Positions 16,226 to 25,629 of a stretch of DNA of 37,402 nucleotides are shown here, one piece after another. Position 1 is the first letter of the stretch, and each line of letters opens with the position of its first letter. The stretch is taken from the IMG/VR virus record IMGVR_UViG_3300042569_000074, positions 1 to 37,402 of that record; one strand, written 5' to 3'. A program made the position numbers and the translations under genes. The notes beneath the pieces are model-generated. The model ran no database searches and was not told the origin of the DNA. It saw only the letters and a program-made list of their open reading frames with translations. Source of the DNA: a virus.

Positions 16226-17056
16226 TTAAAATCCGAATGGGTTAAATTGATTAGCTGATGCAGCTTCATTATATAATTGACCAAACTGCTTATTTCCAAA
16301 TAACATTTTATATTGGTCTTTTGTCAATGATTTTACAAATGCCTTATACTCAGGTTTTGATAATTGACTAATTGCATCAAGGTCTAAGTTTGTAAATCCT
16401 TCACCTGCTGTTCCTAATCCTTCAAAATTTACATTTCCAATTTTTTGAATTTGCTCAGGGCTTAATTCAAGTCCTGCAAAAGCAGCCTGTTCTGATTTTA
16501 CGTCAGTGCCATACAATGGCGCAAGCTTAGCTGCTTGACCAAGCATGCTTGTTACTCCTGCAATTGCTCCTTTAGCAGCCTGTGCAGCACGCTCTTCGTA
16601 CATTGCTGATGCAGTTTGTGCGCCCTCAGCTTCATCTAAAGCCAACTGTGTTTTAATATCTTTGAGTCTTGAGTCCTCAGCAGCTGACAGCTTCTCAAGA
16701 TCAGCCATCTCTTGTCCTTGGCGCGTTTGAATATCTCTAATTGCATCTGAGTAGCCGGCATATATTCTGCCTATGCTTCCCATACCTCGTTCGCTTTCAC
16801 GAGCAGCCTCAATTGATTGAGCGCCTACAGATGCCAATGCCTCACGTTCTATCTCGTATGGTTTCATTTGAACACCAAGTTGGTCGTAGACATTTACTTC
16901 TAAGAATTTATCAGCTTCTTGTCTGAATTTTAAAGCATCAGCGTCAGACTCCTTTTGGAGTTTTCTCATTTTGCGCATATCTCCAATTGAGAAGCCTGTG
17001 GTTAAGGCTGTTGATACAGCGCCACCTATTGCTGCTATTGCTGCGAATCCTAACAT
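16226..17056 (-). CDS. Internal virion protein with N-terminal membrane helix (gp14-like position)
   Basis: A 276-aa protein with a hydrophobic, small-residue N-terminus (MLGFAAIAAIGGAVSTALTT, residues 1-20), followed by a long charged helical region (30-140) and another Ala-rich apolar segment (~160-180). This layout is typical of the first, membrane-entering protein of podoviral ejection complexes (T7 gp14 type). It is the first gene after a TAnnTTTG box and heads a three-gene unit with the 534-aa and giant proteins. A specific family match is not claimed. Confidence 0.6.
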   Translation of the reverse strand: MLGFAAIAAIGGAVSTALTTGFSIGDMRKMRKLQKESDADALKFRQEADKFLEVNVYDQLGVQMKPYEIEREALASVGAQSIEAARESERGMGSIGRIYAGYSDAIRDIQTRQGQEMADLEKLSAAEDSRLKDIKTQLALDEAEGAQTASAMYEERAAQAAKGAIAGVTSMLGQAAKLAPLYGTDVKSEQAAFAGLELSPEQIQKIGNVNFEGLGTAGEGFTNLDLDAISQLSKPEYKAFVKSLTKDQYKMLFGNKQFGQLYNEAASANQFNPFGF

Positions 17057-17078
17057 TTCAATTATTTTTTATATTATA

Positions 17079-17086
17079 CAAAGATA
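17079..17086 (-). promoter_or_regulatory. Putative promoter -7 box (TATCTTTG) for ejection-protein genes
   Basis: TATCTTTG on the - strand matches the Bacteroidetes -7 element TAnnTTTG and lies in the 36-bp gap before the 276-aa gene, 22 bases from its ATG. No clear -33 TTTG is seen upstream. Confidence 0.55.
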
Positions 17087-17092
17087 AGTTTT

Positions 17093-17896
17093 TTAAGGGA
17101 AACTCTTCATAACGTCTGATTGAACAGCAAATAGCTCAACCTTATTGGTATTATCGTTCTCTAAAGTAAAGACACAATAGTGACCTAATACACCGTGTGA
17201 CTCAGCAACTGAGTTCTTGATGTATAGGAAGTATGCATTCTGAACAGGTGGAACAGAGCCTCCTGTAATAGTGGTATTAACTATAAAGTAGTTATCACCT
17301 GCAGGATAGTTCTGAACAATATTGGTAACCCTACCACACAAAATAGGAGTGTTGTAGTTTGGCCCAAGTGCATAGTATAGGTAGTCACCCACACTTGCAA
17401 TAGTCCCAATGGCTATCAATGGGTTTATAGAAAATGCAATCTTAGTTGATGCAGCAGGACCTGATACAGTTAAACTTCTACCAACACCATTAAGTGATCG
17501 TAAAGCATACTCATCCGTACCTGCAGGTATTGTTCCTGAGTTGCGAATGAATGCAAAGTACACTTGCTCTTTCTTCTCAAACCAATCCTTCTCAATGTAT
17601 CCACTGTTTTGGATATCCGTCTCAATTGGAAGAGCTTCCCAAGAATCATCACCCTGAAGTGCTAACGTTTTGAATAACAAATTTTCCAATGGTGCTTCAT
17701 TGAATACGCTAGTCATTCTTGAGTTATACTGAACGCCATAGAAATTGTTTCTAAGCGCATTTACATTATGTCGGTATAGGTTACCACCTTTAAACGTGTA
17801 AAAGTAATTGTTCATGCCAATCATCCAATCAGGTATGAATGAGTAGAACGATGGCCAACCTTCCGATGTTTCGCTGTATGTTAGTGTATATTCCAT
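17093..17896 (-). CDS. Tail-associated structural protein
   Basis: A 267-aa protein (start at ATG 17896, one base after the upstream stop; the longer form from 17929 would overlap that gene). The N-terminus contains GWPSFYSFIPDWMIGMNNYF and YTFKGGNLYRHN, a pattern I recognise from structural proteins of Bacteroidetes and aquatic phages. The rest is beta-rich, with no transmembrane helix or enzyme motif. It directly follows two larger tail proteins and precedes the ejection proteins, so it probably belongs to the tail tube or its tip. Exact role unknown. Confidence 0.65.
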   Translation of the reverse strand: MEYTLTYSETSEGWPSFYSFIPDWMIGMNNYFYTFKGGNLYRHNVNALRNNFYGVQYNSRMTSVFNEAPLENLLFKTLALQGDDSWEALPIETDIQNSGYIEKDWFEKKEQVYFAFIRNSGTIPAGTDEYALRSLNGVGRSLTVSGPAASTKIAFSINPLIAIGTIASVGDYLYYALGPNYNTPILCGRVTNIVQNYPAGDNYFIVNTTITGGSVPPVQNAYFLYIKNSVAESHGVLGHYCVFTLENDNTNKVELFAVQSDVMKSFP

Positions 17897-17897
17897 A

Positions 17898-19211
17898 TTA
17901 TGAATTGCAGTTACAATCAAAAAATTCAACTACTACGCCTCCGGGACTTCCGTTTATAGTGATGCTTTCTGAGCGAGCGCATATGTACTCAGTAGTATTT
18001 GCAGTTATTGTAAAGGTAGTAAATACACCTGCACAGTTTATATAAGCTCCTTGTTGAGATGATGAACTCATGTTATTTACCAAATAGAACGTACAAATAT
18101 CTGAGCAAGATTCTGCTGTAGATATTGCATCAACTGTTACATCAGGTGTATCATTGGTTTGGCCTACAACAGTAAATGTACAGCCCGTATAAGCCACCTC
18201 AGAAACAGTAACCAAATCACCTATTGTTAATGCAATGGATGATTCTGCAACAAAGTCTTCTTGTGTAGCACATCTTCTAATGATATAGTTTTCCCAATCA
18301 CAGTTGCCCATCTGAACGATGACACCATTTGATACTAAAAACCACTCATACCCTGATGGTAAAGATGATGGTGAATAGTAGTATCCATCAGATGCAGTAA
18401 CCTCTCCATTAGGGTCTAAGAAAATCCAATCGAATAAACCAAGTATTACTCCATTTCCATTTACAGGAGCACTATAATAAGTAATGCCTTTTTCATCACC
18501 ACATACAGCTGCTGAACTAATTCCAACTTGACTTGCTGAAATAGGCAATAGAGAAAAAGGACACGTTACAGATAAACCAAATCTTGCACCACATGGTGCT
18601 TCAACAGTGATATCCAATGATGATGGGTTAAGGCTCACCTTTGGTATAACCATAATACAGAGACCCGGTGGGTTAACTGTTAAGTTAAGTTGTGATGGTA
18701 ATGCACTTACACCGGATGTGGTACCATTGTATACGTATGCATTCGTGACATTATTCCAATCGTAGTTCCCAACGATAATACCTGTTGTTGAAATACCACA
18801 GTCATTATCTTCATCTCCCATATATACAGGAAGTCCTGCCGGAGCTGTCATATATCCGTAAATAGGTGAACTGAAGGAATTGTAAGTGATGCCATCGTAT
18901 ACGGCCTTAAATCCATTTGGATAGAATATAGGATTAAATTTTACAATTACCGCACCTGTATCTCCCGGATCACTTCCTAAATCAATTGTTGATAGATAAA
19001 CTCCCGTTTGATTTTTACTTTCATTTAAGCTTACTCCACAGTCTTCACCACATGATGGGCAAAACTTTGCAGGTCCTAATACACATGATGTCTGAACGCG
19101 CGTTATTGTTCCGTCTGAATATACACCATCAGCAGCGCATATACTAAGTGCTGCGTTAGTATATACTGCTGTGGCTAATGATAATGACGGTGCGTCTAAG
19201 TAGTATGGCAT
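17898..19211 (-). CDS. Cysteine-containing beta-rich tail protein
   Basis: A 437-aa beta-rich protein with about 20 cysteines, unusual for a phage structural protein. A cluster FCPSCGEDCG lies at about 50-59. Repeated segments built around ITY...GxxDW occur in the middle. The C-terminal ~65 residues, beginning CTFYLVNN and containing YINCAGVF, EYICA and FDCNCNS, are clearly related to the C-terminus of the 1536-aa tail protein encoded immediately upstream. The start is 11 bases after that gene. Most likely an exposed tail or adhesin-like protein; the function is inferred from position and fold type only. Confidence 0.6.
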   Translation of the reverse strand: MPYYLDAPSLSLATAVYTNAALSICAADGVYSDGTITRVQTSCVLGPAKFCPSCGEDCGVSLNESKNQTGVYLSTIDLGSDPGDTGAVIVKFNPIFYPNGFKAVYDGITYNSFSSPIYGYMTAPAGLPVYMGDEDNDCGISTTGIIVGNYDWNNVTNAYVYNGTTSGVSALPSQLNLTVNPPGLCIMVIPKVSLNPSSLDITVEAPCGARFGLSVTCPFSLLPISASQVGISSAAVCGDEKGITYYSAPVNGNGVILGLFDWIFLDPNGEVTASDGYYYSPSSLPSGYEWFLVSNGVIVQMGNCDWENYIIRRCATQEDFVAESSIALTIGDLVTVSEVAYTGCTFTVVGQTNDTPDVTVDAISTAESCSDICTFYLVNNMSSSSQQGAYINCAGVFTTFTITANTTEYICARSESITINGSPGGVVVEFFDCNCNS

Positions 19212-19222
19212 ATTAATTAATT

Positions 19223-22200
19223 TTATTCGCTACATCCGCATTCCTGCGATACTGTTATAATTACCCCTCCTGTTATTACTAATGGTGCTACTGATGCAAG
19301 ACCACATATAAATCGAGTTGTTCCCTCATTTATTGTTATTGTTTGAACTACTCCATTGCAATTAGTATATCTAACTGATGATGATCCCTCACCAACATTT
19401 TGGAGTGACCACTCACGACAAGGGCTATCACAAGGTTCGCATTCGCAGCATACGTAGTCAACATCAAGCGGGTCCTCAGACCAACAAAGTGGAACTTCGT
19501 GTACATTTCTGAAATCCCAAACTAAATACAAGTAGTCACCTGTAGTTCCTGCAGGAACGTCTGCATAGTAATATGTGCCACCACCGGCAGTTGTACCTAT
19601 TGATGATGCAGCAACTAATGCATTAATACCAACAGTGGTATTTGGGTACGTGGTATTAGTTCTTAAATATCTGAACTTGTCTTGAGTCGGGTCAAAGTTG
19701 TAATTTGCAAAAGCAAACTTATTTGATGCCATACGAACAGTGCTACCATTTGTTGGTATACTTGCTGATCCTTGAATACCAAGAACTGAGTTGTATCTTG
19801 ATACCACAGGGTTAGTGCCTGATGCAAAGATTACAAGTGAGCTTTGAAGTGAGCCTGTATAAGCTCCATCAGTATATCTCCACTGAGAATAGATACTCTG
19901 ACCTGCATCTGAGTTAGCTGTAAGCACAACCTCAACAACAGTAAGCTCATTAGCCGTAGGGCAATTTACCGTAACCTCGATTACGATAGCTCCTGTTGTG
20001 GTAATTTGTATCTCAACTGTATCTGCAGAATTGCTGTCCTTGTCAATGGTTAATGTTCCATCAACTGAAGTAGGACCTGTGGTATATGGTGTGCCATTGT
20101 AGTTAGCTGATATCTCAAAATCTACATCAACGCCAATGCTTGTCACATTGTATACGATGTCCACATCCCCAACAACTTCACCAACATTCACACAGTACTC
20201 AGTAATTCTCTCAGCATCTGTGACTGTAAACTCTTGAGTGATACCACATGATATGCACTCAGTTACAGTTGGTATAGGTTGTTCATTAGAACTTAATACG
20301 TACTCATCTAAGTACGGATCCCATGCTCCAAGTTTTTGGGTTCCAAAGTCAGTAGTAAATAAATCCCTAAACCAAGAACCCATGCCCATATCTGAGATGA
20401 CCTTTAATTGACCAAGGCCTGTCTCATTATCTTGTATGTTCAATACTGCACCACGCTTAACGTCAGTAAAGAATCGGTTCATACCCCATTGGATATAACT
20501 CTCAGGGTTAAATGAAATACCAAACTTCTCTACACGAGCTATCTGTGTACCCAATACTTCAGGTACAGAGGTGAGTGCACCACCTGCTCCTGCATCGGAT
20601 AATAAGTTCTTCTCAGCCAATACGTATGAAATCTTATCTTCTTGTAAAACAAGTACGTCAGTCTGACGTGCATCAAGAATATAGATAGGTCCAAATGAGC
20701 GCTCTAGCTGCTTAAAGTTAAGTAGACCAAGGTTGAACTCATTGAGTTTATTTACGTTGCTCTCATTGTTGTATATACCACTGTAGGTCATATCAGCATA
20801 TCTTCTGACAGCTTGGTAATCTTCCGCAGCAATAGTTGTGACGCGGTTTCCTAATGTGATATAGTTGCCAATGATTGAGTCTCGAATTTTGTAGCTCTCA
20901 ACACCATTACCAAAAGCGTAACAATTAAAGAAGCCTGTGTCAACTACAGCAGGAGAACCTGTTGAGAAGTTTTGGTTCATTATGTTACCCTGATGCTCGC
21001 CCTGTGCATTAATCGCAAACGATAGATTGTTCTCAAAGAAGACATCAGGCAAAGTATCTGCCGGCTCAGTTTCAAAAACAAATGTTGACTCAGCTCTAAA
21101 TATTTCAAATATTGCCTCAACACTTGAGTTTTTTAATCCACATGCTTCTGTTCCACTAATCATCAAACCCAAATAGTTGCTGACAGGGTCTCTATAAAAT
21201 TGGTAGTAATTTATACACTCATCAGTTGGAAGTACTGATAATGATGTTGCAAGAGTTGGTATAAATGTATTTTGAATAGCACAAGCACTTGGATTACTTA
21301 CGTAATCCGTACCATCATCAAGTACATTAGCCACATTATCACCAATAAACCAATTGTACATATTTGTGTAATTGGCTTGTGACACCATTTGTTTCTCTAG
21401 AGTATAAATCCTAGTCTCACAGTTATTACCACCGCCACCTTCTTTTCCTCTTTTGAATTTTATTGTGAACTTAATTATTGTACCTTGAGGTATATCATAA
21501 TCTATAAATAAAAATCCGGGGTTAGCAGGGTCGTCTAAGTTCATTTGATACAATAACTTAGGGAATTGGCCATTGCTTTTTACTTCAGTGAATACATTTC
21601 CTTGAGTAATAAAAGCATTCTCAGAAAATGCAGCATTGAAATCATTTGGCTTTATTTTGATATATACACCTGCAGGTATAGTAATATTTACACCTGTAAT
21701 AGAACTTGGTATAGTCAAGAAGTTTTTAGTCTGCGCTTCCTTTTCTAGGATTGTGGCATAAGCACAATTGTCAACGGGTCCTGAAGAATCTCTTTTTACA
21801 ATTAGCCTATCTCCTACATTTACTTTTCGAGTATTCTCTCCTTCCAATAAGAAATAAGCGTAATTTGTTTCAGGGTCAACAAAGAATATATTACTGTAGA
21901 TTGTCTCATATGTATCCCTATCTGCCTTAATGACAAACTTATATCGTGTAGCCCAATATGGGGCAATTTGTGCGTCAGGTATAGTAACGACTATTCTATT
22001 TTTAGTATTTGAATTTCCACATGGTACGTGCTCAGTATTTAATTGACTGACCAATGCAGTTGTTGATCTATTATAATCATCCATATATACAATACCAATC
22101 TCATAGTCACGATTGCTATGCAAACTTTGGTTTTGAGATATAGATTGAAATGAAGATTCAGCTGAGTTCACCTTCATGTACTCGTAAGCAGTATACGTAG

Positions 22201-23833
22201 GAGTTGTTGTATTATCTACGTATGCAACAGCAGGGAATTGAAATGAAACCACGTCACTACCGGCTGTGCCTATCGCTGATGTTAATAAGTTGGCTGTATT
22301 GATACCACTCGTATATTTAGCATAGGTATTCAAGTTCTGTGTCATTGCACAGTTAAACGCATCTGATAGCGTTGTACCTAAACACGCGTTTGGCATTGTC
22401 TGAACATTTGTTACTAGACCAACTGCCTCCTGAAAAGATACATCTGATACCATGTCAAACACAGAAGCAAATGTCGTCGGTAAATAATACGTAAACGACA
22501 CATCAACATTTGAGTTGGTTTGAGTAGGGAATGGTGTGCTTCCCGTGAATGCTGAGTGACTAAGTGAAAAATCGATTGTAATGGACGATCCTTCTGTCAA
22601 TGGTATTCCTGCTAGGTCAATATCTAAAACAGCGTCAGAAATAGTCTCAGCGCCATTTATGTTGTAATCACCATCAGCTAATGAGTTTGGTATTTCAGTA
22701 AGACCAATCGCCTCGCTAAATAATGTGGTGTAATACTCAAATCTTACCGCATTCCCAAATTTGTCTAGTAAGTCATACCCCTCTAAATAGTTCCCGTACA
22801 TTAGACGATTACCCATAATAGTCTGAGCCTTGGCCAACAATGGAACATTGTCATATAGCCTTAGTATCTCTGACTCAGGAAGAACTGTGAATATCTTGCT
22901 GTTTGTAAAGTTATAGGTGTAGTCAGTGTTGTCTATTAAACCAAGCTCATTCTTATCAAGCTTCTCAATAACTCTAATGATATTGCTCTCCATCTCTTTG
23001 AATAGCAAGTCAACACCAACAACCAATGGGCCGCCTGTGTTGTATGTAATCACAACAGAGTTGAATGAGTTGACCATACCGTTGTTCAAGAAGCTATCAT
23101 TGCTAAACTCAAATGGATCAGGAATAAACGCAGGCTCAGTAAATTGAGAGATTGCTGAATACTCATTGTTCTCATATCTGTAGCGATATGCAAAGCAAAT
23201 GAAGCGCTCAGTCAAGAAGTTCTCTTGACCCGGTACATTAGTCAACTGAATCTCAGGTGCCTCAACCGGTGGCTTCTTAATTACAAGCGTAGCCTCATTT
23301 GTGAATTGGTCTATGTTACCAATAGGATTTGCGTAGTTCTTTGTAACGTCAATTACGCGTGGCGCGTTGTAGTCGTCAGAGAAAAATAACAAGTCATCAA
23401 TCTTATTGACAGCCGTAATCACATACTTCTCATTGAAGTTTAGCGTGGTGTTCACACCATCACTATCATCAATACTAATGATGTGGTACGTTAGTATGTT
23501 GGTTAGTACATTTAACGATACAATCAAGTCAAGTTTTCCGGTTGCTCCAACAGGAAAGTTTGAGTCGTGCACAAACCAATAAATGGTCTCGTTAGCTCCA
23601 TCCTCAAACGCACCAATTGTGCGAGCATCTATGCTTAATGGCGTTCCATCAATGTAAACCAATGAGGTAATTTTTAAATTACCTTTTGTGTTTTCAATGG
23701 CACCAATCTCACTAAGTTCAGTTGAACCCATACGCACATTCAATGCGTCAATATATTGCCCATTGGGTATAAGTCGTTCATCAACGACCTTATTCATTTT
23801 ACCCGCAGTAAAGTTTCTTGTAATTTTTGTCAT
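19223..23833 (-). CDS. Large tail protein, muzzle/stabilization-like
   Basis: A 1536-aa beta-rich protein. The N-terminus (GKMNKVVDERLIPNGQYIDA, then GAIENTKGN) is the hallmark of a very large tail protein family of crAss-like and aquatic phages, thought to form the lower tail (muzzle/nozzle). Residues ~60-350 have repeated strand patterns with IYWFVHDSN and LLFFSDDYNAPRVI, suggesting a beta-propeller-like body. Near the C-terminus there are Ig-like stretches, a cysteine cluster (CCECEPCDSPC, ~1459-1470) and a terminal domain shared with the next gene. It begins one base after the stop of the ring protein gene. The family call comes from memory of the N-terminal motif; the muzzle role is inference. 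Confidence 0.7.
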   Translation of the reverse strand: MTKITRNFTAGKMNKVVDERLIPNGQYIDALNVRMGSTELSEIGAIENTKGNLKITSLVYIDGTPLSIDARTIGAFEDGANETIYWFVHDSNFPVGATGKLDLIVSLNVLTNILTYHIISIDDSDGVNTTLNFNEKYVITAVNKIDDLLFFSDDYNAPRVIDVTKNYANPIGNIDQFTNEATLVIKKPPVEAPEIQLTNVPGQENFLTERFICFAYRYRYENNEYSAISQFTEPAFIPDPFEFSNDSFLNNGMVNSFNSVVITYNTGGPLVVGVDLLFKEMESNIIRVIEKLDKNELGLIDNTDYTYNFTNSKIFTVLPESEILRLYDNVPLLAKAQTIMGNRLMYGNYLEGYDLLDKFGNAVRFEYYTTLFSEAIGLTEIPNSLADGDYNINGAETISDAVLDIDLAGIPLTEGSSITIDFSLSHSAFTGSTPFPTQTNSNVDVSFTYYLPTTFASVFDMVSDVSFQEAVGLVTNVQTMPNACLGTTLSDAFNCAMTQNLNTYAKYTSGINTANLLTSAIGTAGSDVVSFQFPAVAYVDNTTTPTYTAYEYMKVNSAESSFQSISQNQSLHSNRDYEIGIVYMDDYNRSTTALVSQLNTEHVPCGNSNTKNRIVVTIPDAQIAPYWATRYKFVIKADRDTYETIYSNIFFVDPETNYAYFLLEGENTRKVNVGDRLIVKRDSSGPVDNCAYATILEKEAQTKNFLTIPSSITGVNITIPAGVYIKIKPNDFNAAFSENAFITQGNVFTEVKSNGQFPKLLYQMNLDDPANPGFLFIDYDIPQGTIIKFTIKFKRGKEGGGGNNCETRIYTLEKQMVSQANYTNMYNWFIGDNVANVLDDGTDYVSNPSACAIQNTFIPTLATSLSVLPTDECINYYQFYRDPVSNYLGLMISGTEACGLKNSSVEAIFEIFRAESTFVFETEPADTLPDVFFENNLSFAINAQGEHQGNIMNQNFSTGSPAVVDTGFFNCYAFGNGVESYKIRDSIIGNYITLGNRVTTIAAEDYQAVRRYADMTYSGIYNNESNVNKLNEFNLGLLNFKQLERSFGPIYILDARQTDVLVLQEDKISYVLAEKNLLSDAGAGGALTSVPEVLGTQIARVEKFGISFNPESYIQWGMNRFFTDVKRGAVLNIQDNETGLGQLKVISDMGMGSWFRDLFTTDFGTQKLGAWDPYLDEYVLSSNEQPIPTVTECISCGITQEFTVTDAERITEYCVNVGEVVGDVDIVYNVTSIGVDVDFEISANYNGTPYTTGPTSVDGTLTIDKDSNSADTVEIQITTTGAIVIEVTVNCPTANELTVVEVVLTANSDAGQSIYSQWRYTDGAYTGSLQSSLVIFASGTNPVVSRYNSVLGIQGSASIPTNGSTVRMASNKFAFANYNFDPTQDKFRYLRTNTTYPNTTVGINALVAASSIGTTAGGGTYYYADVPAGTTGDYLYLVWDFRNVHEVPLCWSEDPLDVDYVCCECEPCDSPCREWSLQNVGEGSSSVRYTNCNGVVQTITINEGTTRFICGLASVAPLVITGGVIITVSQECGCSE

Positions 23834-23834
23834 G

Positions 23835-24758
23835 TTACTTTACCCACTTATGCTGACCACGTAAGTTCATTAACAAACGGCCCGGATGAATATTACTCAA
23901 TCTAATTTTTGCATTACGCAATAGAGATGACTTTTCTTTTCGTGCTCTCATTACTACATATTCTTGTACACCAAGCTTTGAGTTGAGTATCTCATATTGA
24001 ATATATGCGTACACATATTTCTCAAATAACTTGTTTACAGTCACTAAGCTGTCGTCACCATTCTCCATACCATCAGATACGTACTCAAGGATGACAGACT
24101 CTCCTGACATGTGCGAGCTAAAGTTAATAACTCCTGCCTTCTTATCAATGGTAAATGTTGGATTTCCGTTAGCTGTTTCTGTATTTAAACCATATCGGGT
24201 ACCAATACCTGCCTCAAAATACCAAGCCCCATCATAGTTCCAACCCTCCTGTCCATCAAATTGATTTCCCGGATTTAAGTAGATGCTCTTTTGTGTACCT
24301 GTAATACGGTCCCAATCAAGCTCAGAGAACTGTGGTTCAAGTGCATTTCCGTCTTGATCAAATAGAATCCTACAATCATTATCCTGTAGGTAAGCCTTTG
24401 CTGACTGAACTTGAATATTCTCAGTCATTGGTCTAATCCAACCGTCCTTATACAAAGATATGCGCACCCAATTGACGTAGTCAGAAGGTAAAACAAAACG
24501 AAGTTGATCACATATAGTGAGCTGAAGCACTTTAATTTCTTTAAATGCGTCATAGTTTAGCTCTTGGATAGCACGCTTTGCATGGAAGATTATCTTATAG
24601 CGCTCCTCATTGTTAACCAATGAATGATTACCTGTATACATCAACATAAAATTGTTGACGATATCATGTAGACTTACATACTGATAAGAGCCCCAATTGG
24701 CATCCTCAGGCGCATTACCGCCATTTTCGTAATATTGATACTGTGAAATATATGCCAT
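23835..24758 (-). CDS. Tail/ring connector protein (P22 gp4 / crAss stabilization-like)
   Basis: A 307-aa protein with an N-terminal helical part (HDIVNNFMLMYTGNHSLVNN...AKRAIQELNYDAFK), a strand-rich centre (LPSDYVNWVRISLYKDGWIRPM) and a C-terminal helical part with basic residues (MRARKEKSSLLRNAKIRLSN). This layout, with 'LPSDYVNW' in the middle, matches short-tail connector proteins that sit under the portal in P22-like and crAss-like phages. It lies between another ring protein and the large tail protein, as expected for the neck. Homology is judged by pattern, not search. Confidence 0.65.
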   Translation of the reverse strand: MAYISQYQYYENGGNAPEDANWGSYQYVSLHDIVNNFMLMYTGNHSLVNNEERYKIIFHAKRAIQELNYDAFKEIKVLQLTICDQLRFVLPSDYVNWVRISLYKDGWIRPMTENIQVQSAKAYLQDNDCRILFDQDGNALEPQFSELDWDRITGTQKSIYLNPGNQFDGQEGWNYDGAWYFEAGIGTRYGLNTETANGNPTFTIDKKAGVINFSSHMSGESVILEYVSDGMENGDDSLVTVNKLFEKYVYAYIQYEILNSKLGVQEYVVMRARKEKSSLLRNAKIRLSNIHPGRLLMNLRGQHKWVK

Positions 24759-24764
24759 GGTCTA

Positions 24765-25520
24765 TTATTGTTGTTGGCTAAATGCAGGGTTCTCAGACTG
24801 TTCTTGCTGAATAGCATACTGAGCAACTTGAATCTCTCTAATTGACATCCCGCAGTACTGAAGAATTTTCATTACCACTTTGTATTCATCTTCTCCCGGT
24901 AATTCAAAGTCTTGGTAGTCAGGTTGTGACGGGTCAAATGATGGTTCACCATTACTTATCAAGTTGATGTATGTCCACTTAGGATCTAAAGGTAACCTAA
25001 AGTATGAGCACTTTAATGATGACACTCCATTGATGGTGTCAGGGTATACACTGATAGTATCACCTTCAATAATATAAGATGGATACTTTGTGGTCGGTGC
25101 CGTAAGCATTGAGTCCAATAACATATACAAACGTGCGTTAGCAACCTTCTCAGCGTCCCCTAATCTTGTTGTGCCCGTTGGGTCAAAGCAAGTAAGTCTG
25201 CTAATCATATAGAAGTTGTATCCTGTTGTTACCAATGATGGTAAGTAGTATTTATTTGTTGAAGGCGTAACCTGTGTGAGCGTATCATTACGCAAGAAGC
25301 CCTCTAAGACTTCTGCAATAGGATTCTCGATATCAGCATACTCAGTGCCTGATAGCCTTGCATTCTCTGCATTTATAGTCTTATTATAGCTGCTGTAGTA
25401 CTCTTCGTAGATTTCCATCTGAGCCTGTTTTGCAAACAAGTTAAAGTCAGAAGGAGATATATAGCCGTAGTTGTTCTTGTTAAGAACTGACAATACGGTG
25501 TTTCTTACTGAGTTAATCAT
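24765..25520 (-). CDS. Virion ring/neck protein
   Basis: A 251-aa protein. Its N-terminus (VLNKNNYGYISPSDFNLFAK followed by AQMEIYEEYYSSYN) is a motif I recognise from a widespread structural protein of Bacteroidetes and aquatic phages (consensus LNKEQRGYLTP..FN..A..AQ..IFE). The middle is strand-rich, and the C-terminus is a helix with a Gln-rich tail. It is the first gene after an intrinsic terminator and a TAnnTTTG promoter and precedes the other connector. Together they probably form the rings between portal and tail. The exact role is inferred. Confidence 0.65.
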   Translation of the reverse strand: MINSVRNTVLSVLNKNNYGYISPSDFNLFAKQAQMEIYEEYYSSYNKTINAENARLSGTEYADIENPIAEVLEGFLRNDTLTQVTPSTNKYYLPSLVTTGYNFYMISRLTCFDPTGTTRLGDAEKVANARLYMLLDSMLTAPTTKYPSYIIEGDTISVYPDTINGVSSLKCSYFRLPLDPKWTYINLISNGEPSFDPSQPDYQDFELPGEDEYKVVMKILQYCGMSIREIQVAQYAIQQEQSENPAFSQQQ

Positions 25521-25535
25521 TGAAATATCTTTTCA

Positions 25536-25543
25536 CAAAGATA
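25536..25543 (-). promoter_or_regulatory. Putative promoter -7 box (TATCTTTG) for ring/tail genes
   Basis: TATCTTTG on the - strand lies 15 bases before the ATG of the 251-aa ring protein and directly behind the T-tract of the terminator at 25551-25577. Bacteroidetes TAnnTTTG form; no -33 box is evident because the terminator occupies that space. Confidence 0.6.
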
Positions 25544-25550
25544 CAAAAAA

Positions 25551-25577
25551 ATAAAGGTGCCACTAGGACACCTTTAT
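25551..25577 (-). terminator. Intrinsic terminator after the capsid-associated gene
   Basis: A perfect 9-bp stem ATAAAGGTG/CACCTTTAT with a 9-nt loop, followed on the - strand by a run of Ts (TTTTTTTG). It closes the scaffold-capsid transcript and abuts the promoter for the ring/tail genes. Confidence 0.8.
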
Positions 25578-25629
25578 CAAACAAACAAATGAGTAGAACT
25601 CTAAAACAACGTTACAAATATAACATTAT

